Assembly: GCA_033558025.1 (NCBI GenBank)
Contig: JAUCEF010000010.1
Span: 25,001-89,000, forward strand
Direction: 5' to 3'
From: Phytophthora sp. 'mugwort'
Taxonomy: Eukaryota; Oomycota; Peronosporomycetes; Peronosporales; Peronosporaceae
Length of the DNA: 64,000 nucleotides
Both the position numbers and the translations under genes were made by a program. The first letter of the stretch is position 1, and every line of letters begins with the position of its first letter. Below, in pieces: positions 17,952 to 28,469 of the stretch. The notes under the pieces are model-generated. The model was not told the DNA's origin and made no database searches. It saw nothing but the letters and a program-made list of their open reading frames with translations.

Positions 17952-18507
17952 ATGCTGCGATCTCTGCACAGCATACAACGGACGCGTGCTGTACATGTAC
18001 TTCCTTTCGTCCAGAGTCCCTGCTATTTGAAGAGTAGAGTTGGTGAGAAGACGAACTATGCCGACAGTATCAGTGTGGTGGCCTTCACGGTACACGCTAT
18101 CGCCAACCCTGACGGCAACCAGTATGCCGACATCCACGACGGCGACTCCACCCCGATACAAACGAGCGGCTTGAAGGAGTGTTCTACCGTAGTAACACGA
18201 GCTACGAGTTTTCTACTGACTCGGCTGGCGAGTGCTGTGAGTAGTGCTCAAAGCTGGCGGATAAAGGATGCATGCTCTACGTGTCGAAGAGGGAGAACGT
18301 AAAGCTGCGTCTGCTGAAGAGTGCTGCGGGTACAATCGCGATCTAGGACGGCGTCATGGTTGTCTCAGAGCGTCCGCGACGCCCACACCTACAATGTCAG
18401 ACGTGTGCAGGGTATTTGAGGCTCAGTACTGTGACAACGCCCAGGGAACGGCATGCTGTGAGTCGGACAACTACTGTCAGCTTTGGAATACCTACTACTA
18501 CCAGTGA
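17952..18507 (+). pseudogene. Cys-rich secreted-type protein, broken
   Basis: Three frames carry protein-like segments: ADSISVVAFTVHAIANPDGN (from ~18060), then GVFYRSNTSYEFSTDSAGECCE, stop, CSKLADKGCMLYVSK (18178-18300), and finally CDNAQGTACCESDNYCQLW ending at a TGA at 18505-18507. The spacing of cysteines (CC…C…C) suggests a disulfide-rich extracellular protein. The middle block is loosely reminiscent of PAN/apple-like modules, a weak similarity. Family not established. Confidence 0.4.
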
Positions 18508-19256
18508 ATCGGCCTTCCCACGGCAGTAGCGATCTCGAGACGGACGTCGACTATACGACAATGTCCTGAGCGCCTTGACGTTGTATCCGTGGTTGGGCTG
18601 CTCGCTGTGTCAAGAAACCGAAGGCTGCAACCTACTTGCTACCGGCCGCGTCGTCAGTGTTGGGGTTGTGTCCGGCGTCTCGTCAGCAACACAACGTCGA
18701 CGTGACGGGCGATCTGCCGCAAACACTTTGTCACTTGACTTTCTTTGACTTGTGCAGTTCCATCTGCTAGTCAAACGTGTGTAATTCAATGCCAAAAGCT
18801 GCTACAGTTGTGCCCACTCGTTTGTTTTTTCGGTACCACCAATCGATAACCTGCAAGATTTAGCGATAACGTGATAAAATTGTAACGCCTGGTTATCCGT
18901 TATATTTTATCTGATGCCCACTTTAATATGATCCACCCTATCGAAAACGAGGCGCACAACCGTACCTTATGCTTCAAGACCTGTGAGCAAGCAGACCGAT
19001 GTGTCCCCATCGCGACTTGCTCTCTCTCTGTACTCCCGGGCCAATCAAGCGATCGATTTGCCAGGTTCGCCATTACCAAAGCCGTGCGTGCGCGATGTAC
19101 AATATGTCCACTGTGGACTCCACATGGCTCCAGGCATCGCTGGCGCAGGAACCTTCCAGCTGCTCGAATCACGCTCTATTGCACCACCCTTACGTGCTTC
19201 CTGCTCCTTGAATGAGTCCATAACAGAATCCGATAGCTTGACTCAACCACGCGCCG
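18508..19256. other. Intergenic region upstream of the START/FYVE-like gene
   Basis: About 750 bp without a convincing gene. The AT-rich stretch 18830-18920 contains TTATCCGTTATATTTTATC. No clear initiator element was identified near 19257. Confidence 0.5.
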
Positions 19257-20390
19257 ATGGGCTCGAAAGGAATCCCTTTCCAGGTGCTCAAGCTCACGGC
19301 CGACGAAGAGCAAAACTGTCGGGATCGGTCGTTCCAACTGTTGGACAGGACACTGCGTAGCTATGACGAACGTGACGGCCAGGAGGACAATGGTCGTCCC
19401 ACAGCTCCGCGACGGCACTCGAACCTTGACAGTACCCGCTGGAAGCAGCTCAAGACACAGGTCAACGCGTCACTTTACGTCGAGCGTAGCAGCAGCATTC
19501 ATCGAGACGACAACATCCTCGGTGGAGACTGGAAAAACCCCATGGTGTTCTTGATGGCAGGGACGATCCACGGAGAGCTGGACGAGGTGATGCTCGGTGT
19601 GGAGACGCCTATCGTCGCTAGTCTTCGAGACCGAAAGGAACTACTGGCCATGCAACCGGTGGACTGCGCTGTGTTGGCCGAGCTCGCAGGTCCGACGGAA
19701 TCAGATCCTTTCCAATACGTCGGGATCCAGTGGATGGCCTTTAAACACGGCTGGCCTCTGAAAGCGGTCTCATCACCTCGGGATTTCGTGACACTGGCGT
19801 CGAAAGGTACCATGACGCGCGCGAACGGCGACCGTATCGGCTACCAGGTTGTGCAGGCCGCCAAACTCCCGCAATGTCCTCCTCTGCCCGGGTTCATGCG
19901 AACCAACCTTATGTATGCCGCCATCTTCAAGCAACAGGAGCCTGGAATCGTCGACGTCTTTGTACAGACGTACATTGAGACACAGAGTGCCTTACTGAAC
20001 AAAGTGGTGGTGTCAGCGACGTGGAAATCTACCCTGGATCTATGGAGCGCGCCACGACTCGCAGAGATGAAGAAGATGCAGTGGTGTCTCGCAAACTGCA
20101 AGGCTCAACGTCGGCAACTGCAGCGACAAGCGTCTCCATCGGCGAAAAATGTCTGCAAACGGTGCCTCCAGAAACGGAAGATGCGCGGCAGTGACATTGA
20201 GGACAAGAACTCGTGCGTCCTCTGTGTTTCGCCTACGTGCTCGAATTGCCGCGTGGATCGAACGCTCGAAGCAATCGATGAGCGAAGGCTGAAGCTGACC
20301 GACCACTCGGTTATCGTCTGTCTGGCCTGCATGGTGTTCGTGCAGCACATGCGACCTGTGGATATTGTGAGACAGACTCTGAAGTCATGA
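19257..20390 (+). CDS. START domain / FYVE-like zinc-finger protein, 377 aa
   Basis: Intact single-exon gene with ATG at 19257. Residues ~90-290 resemble the START lipid-binding fold as found in the large oomycete START/FYVE family: GTIHGELDEVMLGVET, SDPFQYVGIQWMAFKHG, RDFVTLASKGTMTRANGDRIG, VDVFVQTYIETQSALL. After LAEMKKMQWCLANC comes a cysteine-rich module at ~298-358: CKRC, CVLC, CSNCRV, CLAC, eight cysteines in four pairs as in FYVE cross-brace fingers. The basic RRHHCR signature that binds PI3P is absent, so PI3P binding is doubtful. A role at membranes in lipid sensing or trafficking is inference. Related copies: 17472-17855, 22020-22554, 39576-41455, 42261-44015. Confidence 0.85.
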   Translation: MGSKGIPFQVLKLTADEEQNCRDRSFQLLDRTLRSYDERDGQEDNGRPTAPRRHSNLDSTRWKQLKTQVNASLYVERSSSIHRDDNILGGDWKNPMVFLMAGTIHGELDEVMLGVETPIVASLRDRKELLAMQPVDCAVLAELAGPTESDPFQYVGIQWMAFKHGWPLKAVSSPRDFVTLASKGTMTRANGDRIGYQVVQAAKLPQCPPLPGFMRTNLMYAAIFKQQEPGIVDVFVQTYIETQSALLNKVVVSATWKSTLDLWSAPRLAEMKKMQWCLANCKAQRRQLQRQASPSAKNVCKRCLQKRKMRGSDIEDKNSCVLCVSPTCSNCRVDRTLEAIDERRLKLTDHSVIVCLACMVFVQHMRPVDIVRQTLKS

Positions 20391-21916
20391 CGCGCTCACG
20401 GGGGTCTACAGCCAATTATTCAAGCCACTGTGTAAATCGTTTAGAGTGAATAACTGTTATAAACGCGCTGGCCCGTCCTCGACTGCTTCGTGTCGGGTCA
20501 GCTCGTCTTCATATAATTATTTTTCGCATGTTAATGAAGTAAACTTCTCGATTTATACAGTAGACTCTACATACGAAATCGTGACTGACGACGTATTTCC
20601 GGTAGGTAAATAAGACGTGTTTGATCTGATGATAGACATTTGTCCCGGTCCTCAGCTCTGAGCTTGGCGGTAAAAAAAACTTAAGTTATTGTGGTGGATT
20701 CCTGATATCAAGTCAGCCTCTGCCAACAGGCCAACTAAAGAGTGCGTCGGTCAGTGTTTCAACCTGAGCACTGGCACGTCACCAACAGGCCAAGGAAGCC
20801 AGAGAGCTGCCCAAGCAGATGGTTCTTTGACCGGTGATGACTGTCTTGGGTACGTCCTAAGCAGTATGTATTATGGCGGCCCGCCCGATGACCCGAGGGT
20901 GGTGCGATTGTACATGTCCGGTCTTGTAGCCGCCGCCAGAGATTCCCGTGGATTATCTGGCGTCCTTACGTTTCGATAGCAGAGCAGGATCGAGCCCAGC
21001 GACCAAGTCGCCTCGATCTCTCACTCTTCATTTTACGTCTACATCATAAGCATTGGAATACATTTGGCTACAAGTTACCAGCAGGATCGCCACCTGCCCT
21101 GCCCGTGTCTTCCTTGCTTCAACTTCCGGAATATACCACAGTTATCCCGACTCCGAAGGTTGTGCTTTTTCCTCCCTAATGATAATGCTCAGCATCATTA
21201 TCGGACGGATAGTCCTCGCAATACGAGAGAAGTACTGTAGCGCTAGGCATGAGAACGACCCTTGTCACTTTTCATCCCCTCCACTTAACGGTTCCACATT
21301 CAGGCTGTGGTCGATTTCCTGCGTCAGTATGGTGAACGAGAAGCTAGACGGCCTCATCGATTCTACAGAGATAGGTCCTTTGATGCACAAACAAGGCGTG
21401 TGTGAGCATAGCGCCAATAGGTCTTAGTGTCAAGTCAAAGACTGTGATCGCAACTAATTTGAAACGACTAGAGTCTGTTTTTAACGACAATGTGCTACAT
21501 TGAATGTGGACAAGGTTCTACTACATATGCGAGTTCGGTTGTAAAACAGAAACGCGGCTGAATCACGGACCCACGCCACCGGATGGCTGCATGACCAATC
21601 TGGCAATATCATACGGGGGAGCGGTAGTGAAAGCAAATACACAGTGTGGCAACTCGAGCGAGCGCTAGCGTCTGTCTGACTAGAGTGGTGGAATCTGAAT
21701 GAACACAGTCGTGAGGAACTCTTGCATGTATTGTAGTCAACAATATTTAGAATGAGATCGGTGAGACCCTAGTTAGATACTCCACAGCAATGCCTAGTCA
21801 TCCATCCACCTCGAGGCTCCCCACCTCTGAGACTTATCCTATGCCAGCAATACCTGGGGCCGCCCTCGGTCACCAACCCAGTGTGTGGCCGGCCAACTAG
21901 CTGGTTAATCGCTTTG
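20391..21916. other. Intergenic, two weak frames only
   Basis: Open frames at 20689-20979 (96 codons) and 21053-21427 (124 codons) show no domain, signal peptide or relative that I recognise and may be chance. No repeat was noticed. 20391-20600 is the likely 3' untranslated and terminator region of the preceding gene. Confidence 0.5.
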
Positions 21917-21989
21917 CTACCAAAAGTATGCTCGAGGTCCGAGACTGTATTTATTTCCTTTAGCTCCCCATAACTCCATCATGCCCCAT

Positions 21990-22554
21990 TTCGTTCCTTC
22001 TTCTCTCATTACAGTGGATTGGTCTAGCACCTGATTGTTTGGGATATTCTGTGCACTTGGTCTGCGCCTACATCCGAGAGCAAGTTGATCAGCTTCACGA
22101 GCTCCGACACTGAAATTGAAGGGTAGCTCCCCAGTTCGTACTGAGCGGTGAGAACGTTGGGAGCCCCCCACACGTTGCCGAACTCGAAACGCTTCGTCTC
22201 TCTCCTGCTTCTGCTTTCGATGCGCATCGCGTTGCTTCTGGTTGTCGATTGCGACTTCGGCCGGAATTTGGTGCTGTACGAACAACATACCGACCCGACA
22301 AACTGCAATACGTACCTCGTGCATCTTCAAGTTGCCCTCGTCTGGTACTTTAAGAGCGCACTTTAGTCTGCAGCTTGAACAGATTTGGGCCATACGAAGT
22401 GCGCCCGTGCCGTGGTCACTAAGGTGGGTACTTTGACGTCATGCTGTAGGACGTCTCTTGCTCGGACCATTCTCACTGTGCTTCGATTCCTTGATACAGT
22501 CCCCGCTGATGCTCGCTGCCGCTGAGGGATGTTCTTGTTGTTCTCCTCAACCAA
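21990..22554 (-). pseudogene. C-terminal fragment of a START/FYVE-like gene
   Basis: The minus strand encodes ICSSCRLKCALKVPDEGNLK, then HEVRIAVCRVGMLFVQHQIP, closely parallel to TCSNCRVDRTLEAIDERRLK and VIVCLACMVFVQHMRPVDI of the intact gene at 19257-20390. A C-terminal stretch in another frame (YELGSYPSISVSELVKLINL) follows. No START domain is left. Upstream, towards 22554, only short frames remain. Confidence 0.72.
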
Positions 22555-22572
22555 ACTCGGTGCATTAAAGAG

Positions 22573-23154
22573 TTATAGACGCACAAGCATGCCGTATACC
22601 TTGTTCACAATAGCCTCGAAGTTCATCGGGATCTCGATGCCGTTGTTGACCACCAGCGACGTCTGGTCCGTGCAAATGAAGCGCTTCTCTTTTGAAACGA
22701 ACACCCAATTCTGAAAGTCGATGTAGATGCCCTCAATCGTCCTGAAGCACACGTTCTCCTTTTTGTTGAGGATCCGGGCCGCCTCCATCGCCTCGAAGTT
22801 CTGGTGCTTGGCCTTGGTGACGGCGCAGTTCTTGGCCTCGATGACCACCACCATCCGTCGTCGCACTTACGTAGTCAGCCTTGCCCGCCAAGTCCATACC
22901 CTTCTCCTTAACTACCGACGCGTGGAGCTCCATCCGCTGTTTCTGGTATTCGTGGACTTCGTCCTTGACACGCTGCCAGAGCTGGCCGTTGATGGGAGCA
23001 CGGCGTTGGTGAATGCGCGGCGCTCTTCCTCGATCGCGTCGCTCCAGCTGGTCCACGCGCGCATCTTCGTCTTGTACGCCTCCTTGAGCTTCTTCATGTA
23101 GACATCAGGCAACGGGATAGGCTCCTCTGAATAGGTCTCCACGTGCTTGAACAT
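22573..23154 (-). pseudogene. Nuclease-like (PD-(D/E)XK-type?) protein, frameshifted
   Basis: Three minus frames join logically: 23154-22912 (PLPDVYMKKLKEAYKTKMRA, then WSDAIEEERRAFTNAVLP), 23056-22870 (LWQRVKDEVHEYQKQRMELH) and 22866-22573 (MVVVIEAKNCAVTKAKHQNF, then GIYIDFQNWVFVSKEKRFIC). The VVVIEAKN box has the E-x-K core of PD-(D/E)XK nucleases, a fold also reported in C-terminal domains of oomycete Crinkler (CRN) proteins. A CRN origin is possible but unproven: no LFLAK header was found. Two frameshifts make it a pseudogene. Confidence 0.5.
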
Positions 23155-23172
23155 GAAAACTGACTTGGACGT

Positions 23173-23709
23173 TTATTTGTCGCGGCTCGACAAGGCGATC
23201 GAGCCACTCGCCTTGCGCTTCTTATTTGAGCCGCGCATCAACGTGTTGATCTCGACCTTGGCCTCGTCCAAGCTGCTGATATATCCGCCGTCCGAGTCCA
23301 GCTCCTCGGGCTCGTCTTGGTGGTCGACCTTCGTTTCACCCGCGGCGTCCTCGATGTCCTCGTCGAGCTCCACGCGCAGGTGCACCATGACGGTGTTCCC
23401 GGTGGCGAGAAGTATCGACGCGATCCATTGCGGGTAGCGCAGCTCGCCGACGGGCACTGTCTCCGCGTCGTCTTGGTCGGCCCAGGTGTTGCCGGTTCGC
23501 TTCAGCACGATCAGCTTCAGCATGCCGGAGGCCTCGATCTCGTGCTGTGCCGCGATGCGGTCGCGCAGCTGTAGACCCCGCAGCGTCGGCGGGGCGGAGA
23601 TCATGACCATGCGCCTCCTGAAGATGTACAGGATGTCGCGGAGCTCGGTGGCGGGGACGGGCGGGGCTTGTATGGTGGCGGCAGTGGTGGCGGGAACGCG
23701 TGGCGCCAA
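23173..23709 (-). pseudogene. Probable N-terminal part of the nuclease-like gene
   Basis: An open minus-strand frame of 178 codons, without an ATG at its 5' end (its first codon is TTG), ends in a stop 18 bases before the next block of the nuclease-like pseudogene. It reads PVPATELRDILYIFRRRMVM, then LRYPQWIASILLATGNTVMV, an acidic stretch (DEDIEDAAGETKVDHQDEPE) and a basic end (RGSNKKRKASGS) that could be a nuclear signal. Domain unknown. It is truncated by the hAT remnant on the other side. Confidence 0.4.
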
Positions 23710-23744
23710 CTCCTTTTCGAGTGATCGAAAAATCCTGCGATGCG

Positions 23745-25246
23745 CTTCATTTTCGCCAGCTATCGACCAGGAATGACCCTCTTCACCTGCCAGGACCTAG
23801 CCAGTGTTTTACTTCACGAATCGTACACGGAAGAGTGGGAGAACGTCAAGCTGGTGTTAGAAGGCGAAAACATTGTGGCGGTGGTGTGCGATGGTTAGTC
23901 GGATCTTAGCAGCGAGGGTATCGCGAACGGCATGGAGGTGTCAATATTTATTCGTTTTTTATGGTCCTCGATTCGAACATGATACGACAAACACGCTGGA
24001 GAATACGTGGCTTTTGCGCTGACCAAAGTAATTGGTGAGGTTGAGAATGTCGTTGGCAAGGGCTGAGTGTGCTGTGGTCACAAATAACGCTTCGAATATG
24101 TGCAAGTCGTGGGAGCTGCTAGGGGGAAAATGCCGGCCCTAACCTGCAATGGATGCGCTGCACACACCCTGAATTTGGTGCCGAAGAACATGTTCAGAGT
24201 TAAGTATCTCGGTGATGTCCTCAAGAGTGCTGTCAATGTCACTAAGTTCGTCCGTAAGGGGCCTGCGCTGATATATCACTTCTGGGAGGTGCAACGACAA
24301 GCCAACGACATCGCGCTTTTGTAATTCCAGTCTCGACGAGATGGTACTTCAGTACCAACTGTATTCCAGTCTTGTCCGAAATGAGGAGGTGCTGCGTGAG
24401 GTTTTTGCGAACGAAGTCTTACTGGATCGCTATAATGTTGCATAGGCGAAACTTCATCGGGTAAAGGTAATATCCTCGCCGATAGCAGCTTTTAGATGAA
24501 GGCTCGGGCAGCTTTACGCTTAGTCCAACCTGTCGTCAAAGCGCTGGGGGGGGGGGGGGGGGGCTTGAAAGGATGGATGCTGCCTTCTGAAGGCCTATCA
24601 TTATTTTCGAGTCAATCAAGCGGGATTCTGCGCTTGTGGCCTTCTTGCTGGGACCATCCAACTCTCCTGACGACTTTGACTGGGGTGCCTTGGACAACGC
24701 AGCCACAACATGTATTAAGCTGGCTGTGCGCGTAGCATCTCGCTGGGAGTAATAGCAATCACTTTGTGTGGTGCTGTCATTAAGTTCACTCGCGCGAAGG
24801 ATGGATGGTCACAGAGCAGACTTCGAGCTACACACCACTCAATTGGTGGAGGCTAAAGAGGGCCGATATTGATGTCCTCAGGGCATCGTGACGCGTGTGC
24901 TGAGTATCCCAATGTCTTCGGCAGCAAGTGAGCGCTCGCGGTGGAGTGCTCATATTTTTATCCACAACAAACTGCGGAATCGACTGAAGCCTGCTCGTGT
25001 TGAGAAGCTCGCCTTCTTGTACACAAATGTTGCTGACAAGACATGACTAGTCAAATGCACTACAAGGACGACGGTGACGCAAACCCCAGCGAAAGCGACA
25101 TCGGCAGCAGTACAGACGGCTACTTCAGTGATGAAGAAACTCAGAGAGCAGCTAGTCACCATCGCAGTAACGACACCCGTGTGCGGGGTCACCAAGATGA
25201 TTCAGCTGCGCGCCGATCTCGCTTTGCAATGATGCCAGCCGGCTAA
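23745..25246 (+). pseudogene. hAT-family transposase, degenerate (hAT-1)
   Basis: Characteristic hAT segments in several frames: KMPALTCNGCAAHTLNLV (24130-24180), GDVLKSAVNVTKFVRKGPAL, then SLDEMVLQYQLYSSLVRNEE, KARAALRLVQPVVKALG, and the C-terminal dimerisation region SAASERSRWSAHIFIHNKLR (~24920-24975) with VEKLAFLYTNVAD. An acidic tail (SESDIGSSTDGYFSD) follows. Stops, a poly-G expansion and frameshifts disable it. Terminal inverted repeats were not identified. Confidence 0.8.
24546..24563 (+). repeat. Poly-G tract of 18
   Basis: An uninterrupted run of 18 G inside the hAT-1 pseudogene. It could form a G-quadruplex, or its length could be a sequencing or assembly artefact. Confidence 0.9.
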
Positions 25247-25609
25247 GCCCCTGACATCCAGAATTTTGTGGTCAACGACATCGCACGTGACCGCTGCCAA
25301 GAGCTCCGCGCAGCCGTCGTCGCGCTCGAGTACTTTCGGAGAAGGTGCATGCGCACTGACCGTCCGCTTTCCCGCACTACAGCTACAGGAAGTGTATACA
25401 CGCGAGAATATGAATTTCATCTTCTACGCGCAAATAAAAAAGCCAAGAGTGGTGGATATGTGCCCATAACTGATAAATATGCTACTCCAGGCCGAACGAC
25501 AGCGAGGGGAAGGGTGCGCAGTAGAGGGATTTGAAGTCAGCAACGTTGATCGTGGTATCTGCTCGCGTAATAAGCTTAATTAACTTTACAGACTGGGCTT
25601 GTTTCCTTG
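25247..25609. other. Intergenic between hAT-1 and the hairpin, nothing recognised
   Basis: Short open frames only (25266-25469, 25268-25534) with no recognisable domain. Confidence 0.5.
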
Positions 25610-25689
25610 AAGAAAGCAAGCACACGACTATTGTGTCGCCAATCGTGTGTGCGACTACCGTGTGACAATAGTCGTGTGCTTGTTTTCTT
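25610..25689. repeat. 80-bp hairpin: 25-bp inverted repeat with 30-bp loop
   Basis: Arms 25610-25634 and 25665-25689 are reverse complements with one mismatch (AAGAAAGCAAGCACACGACT… against …AGTCGTGTGCTTGTTTTCTT). The loop contains a further short inverted repeat (GTCGC/GCGAC). It has the look of a small MITE-like or foldback element. Confidence 0.9.
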
Positions 25690-25764
25690 CTGCTTTACCG
25701 ATCACAGATTTGGTTGCATCTTCACACATGCGGCGCTGCTGCATCTTCGGATCAATCTAGGACT

Positions 25765-26380
25765 GCTTGTTGGCACACTTGTTCAGTTTCAGCGCTGCAT
25801 TACGCGACCATCGCGCATTCGAGGTAAACTTAAACCCCACCATTTCGAAGAACTGGATCAACTGCGTGTCGCCGGCGTATTAGTGGAAGATGGCCAGATC
25901 GACCGCGCGCCAGCTCTCCATGCCCAGCCGCACCACTCGCCCACGCCCTCTTGGTTTAGCGTCTCAAACGGGTCCTTCTCCAGTGCGCCGTGCTTCACGT
26001 AGTGCGACAGAAACTTGGCCTGCGTGTCGTCGCGAGATACGCTGAACGCCATCTGCGTCAAGTCGTTCATGCCGAACGAGAAGAATTCCGTCACCTCGTC
26101 CAACCTGCTGGCCTGCAGCGAGCCGCGCGGCAACTCGATCATTGCGCCCACTTAGTAGTCAAACAACTTGTCGATCGTCCTGCACCACCGACTTAACCAT
26201 CTTTACGTGATGCTCCAGCTCCAGGATCATGATGTACGGGTGGGCCGAGATGCCCTCGCCCGCCATCTTCATGGCCGCTTCCGCGAAGGCCTTCGCCTGC
26301 ATCTCCGTGATGCCCGGGTGTACGATGCCCAGACGACAGCCACTCGGACCCATCATGGGGCTCGTCTCCTTCAGGCCGGC
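25765..26380 (-). pseudogene. Pyruvate, phosphate dikinase C-terminal fragment
   Basis: The minus strand encodes the PEP-binding C-terminal domain of [59 protein letters not shown]-like, FFSFGMNDLTQMAFSVSRDD and KDPFETLNQEGVGEW. Several invariant positions are altered (MMGPSGCRL for MMGHRGCRL, MNDLTQM for TNDLTQM) and stops or frameshifts occur near 26155 and 25860. PPDK interconverts pyruvate and PEP in glycolysis and gluconeogenesis. This piece lacks the N-terminal nucleotide-binding half and is a dead fragment next to Copia-2. Confidence 0.82.
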
Positions 26381-26403
26381 CGGGCGTCGGTTTGCTCACC
26401 TAC

Positions 26404-26664
26404 TCTTAAAGGGGCGGCCTTTCGGCCGGCACCTCGCACAACGCAGTGAGCAGATTAATGCAAAGAAGGAGTGAGATTGATTCTTGTTCATTTCCTACTC
26501 CTATCCTCCGCCGCGTCCTCCGCGCGGATCACGATAGCCTCACACCTAACGCAGCTGCGTATTACTCATCGTACCACGCTCTCGGCATCCCTCTGTACAG
26601 AGAGTGGCAGGTTGTCCGACGCATTTCTCCGAAGGTTCGTGTCTCGCAACCTTGTCTTTCGACA
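26404..26664 (-). repeat. Copia-2 3' LTR
   Basis: Matches 31335-31596 over ~260 bp with few differences. In element orientation it begins TGTCGAAAGAC and ends TTTAAGA, without the canonical CA. Confidence 0.9.
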
Positions 26665-26715
26665 CTCCTCCTCGTCGGCACTTCCACTCGCAAACCGCTT
26701 TACGACAGCTCATCT

Positions 26716-27713
26716 TCATTCATGAAGGCCAACTTGAGCCCGCATCTCGACAAGTCTGGACGCAAGCAATGCCTTCGTCAGGACGTCTGCCGGCATCCGA
26801 TCTGTACCTTGATACTCTGGTGCAAGTACCCCCTCTTTCGTGTTGAGCCCCATGAACTTGATTCTCACGTCCACATGCTTCGCTTTTGACGAGGCGCTTT
26901 CACCATCTAGTTGTTTCAGCGTGACCTGATTGTCTACTCTTAGCGGCATCGGTTCGACAAGTGCAAATTCCAGCTGTTTCAACAATGCACAGACGCCTCG
27001 CGATTCTTGCTCCATCACCGACGTCGCGGTGTACCCCGCCTCAATCGTGGAGAGCGAGACGCAACTTCGCTTCTTGCATATCCAGCTCCAGGGGCTCCCG
27101 TCGACAGTCAAAATTCCCCCGGTAACAGACATCATGTCTTCTTCGTCTCCCGCATAGTGAGCGTCACTATAAGCCACGACGCTCAGTGGTTCATTTTGGC
27201 CGGGCGCGCCCTTCATGCACAGCCGCAGCCCCTTGGTCCCAGCCTGATACAGCAGTATTTTCTTGGCCAATTTATATCCGATACGGTAGGAGCATGCGTG
27301 CGTCGCGACGCCTTGTGCACTGCGAACGCTATATCGGGTCGCGTGCAGCGTGCCACCCATAGCAGACTCCCTACCAGGGATTGAAACCTCTTCATAGTTA
27401 ACATTTTCTCCGAGCCCGATACAGGCAACATCTCCTGCTCCGAGCCCTGAGGCTCGTTCCGCTCCTCGTCTATCGGCGCGCGTGCATCGCGCAAGTTTTC
27501 CAATCCGAACTCCCTCGGCATGCCTTCGATTGCCAATTCTTGGTCGAGGTGATACGCGGCTTCGTCGCTGTATTCCACGCGCATACCAAGAAACTTGTGC
27601 GCCATACCTAAATCGTTCACAGCCAGATCAGCCAGTTCAGCAAAGAAATTGCCAACCCCGCTTTCCGTGGTCCCCGTGACCAGCAATTCATCGACATACA
27701 CGCCGACTACCAC
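26716..27713 (-). pseudogene. Copia-2 reverse transcriptase C-terminus and RNase H
   Basis: The frame 27713-27213 has MVVGVYVDELLVTGTTESGV (catalytic box with Glu for the second Asp), then FLGMRVEYSDEAAYHLDQ and SLVGSLLWVARCTRPDIAFA. The overlapping frame 27360-26716 (214 codons, clean) carries RNase H: VVAYSDAHYAGDEEDMMSVT, CKKRSCVSLSTIEAGYTATS and DRMPADVLTKALLASRL. One frameshift near 27213-27360 separates them. YVDD to YVDE would probably abolish polymerase activity. Confidence 0.87.
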
Positions 27714-28466
27714 CGTGGCGTCTCATAGCCTGAAGTACACGCACATGTCCGTCAAGAACTGCTAAAACCCGATCTCCTTCAGTCTCCGATGCAGCAATTT
27801 ACTCCACGACCTTCCAGCCTGTTATAGCCCGTAGAGGGCATTCTTTAGATCCAGCACTAGCTCGTCATCTTTCGCAACTCCCAGTCGTCGTCGGATCATA
27901 TCAGAGATCGCCATTCACTGCGGAATCTTCATGTAGATGTCCATACCGGCCTCTTTCTCGGTCTTAACGTACGCGCTTGGGACGTCGCCGTGCTTCGCCG
28001 GCACGCTCCAACTTCTAGCCAGCACCAAGATAAACTTCACCCTTGGCATGTCAATTAGAGCTGCGAATGTCGCGCCATAGCTCATACCGAAAACCGGCTC
28101 GTTCCTACAAGATACCAACCTCGACTTCAATCGTTCGATGGCCCCTTCAGCATCTCCCTTGGTTTTGAACACCCAATTTGTGTGTATTGCGGGCGCTCCG
28201 CGCGGGCGCCGCACCACCTCCCAAACTGCACTATTCTTCAAGGCCACGATCTCTTCGGCAGTAACCTTAAGCCATTTCTGTTTCTGCGAGCTGCGCACAG
28301 CCTCCCCGAAATTCTTCGGGTCAGAATCTACGACATTGCTTACCACGTCTCGCGTGAGCACCTCCTCCTGGTCCAGAGCTTTAGCTCCTCCTGCCGCTTG
28401 ACCCCCTACGAGCGCAGCACCGGACGTTACCTCGTCCAGGTCTATTTCTTCCTCTTCGTCCGCCAT
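27714..28466 (-). pseudogene. Copia-2 reverse transcriptase N-terminal part
   Basis: The 183-codon frame 28466-27915 includes AIHTNWVFKTKGDAEGAIER, LKSRLVSCRNEPVFGMSYGA and the palm motif around HGDVPSAYVKTEKEAGMDIY. It is followed by stops before the YVDE frame. N-terminally it starts in an acidic linker. Confidence 0.85.
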
Positions 28467-28469
28467 CCC

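Noticed and set aside
20689..21427. Two plus frames as genes
   Set aside because: No domain, signal peptide or promoter motif; kept only as a note in the intergenic entry.
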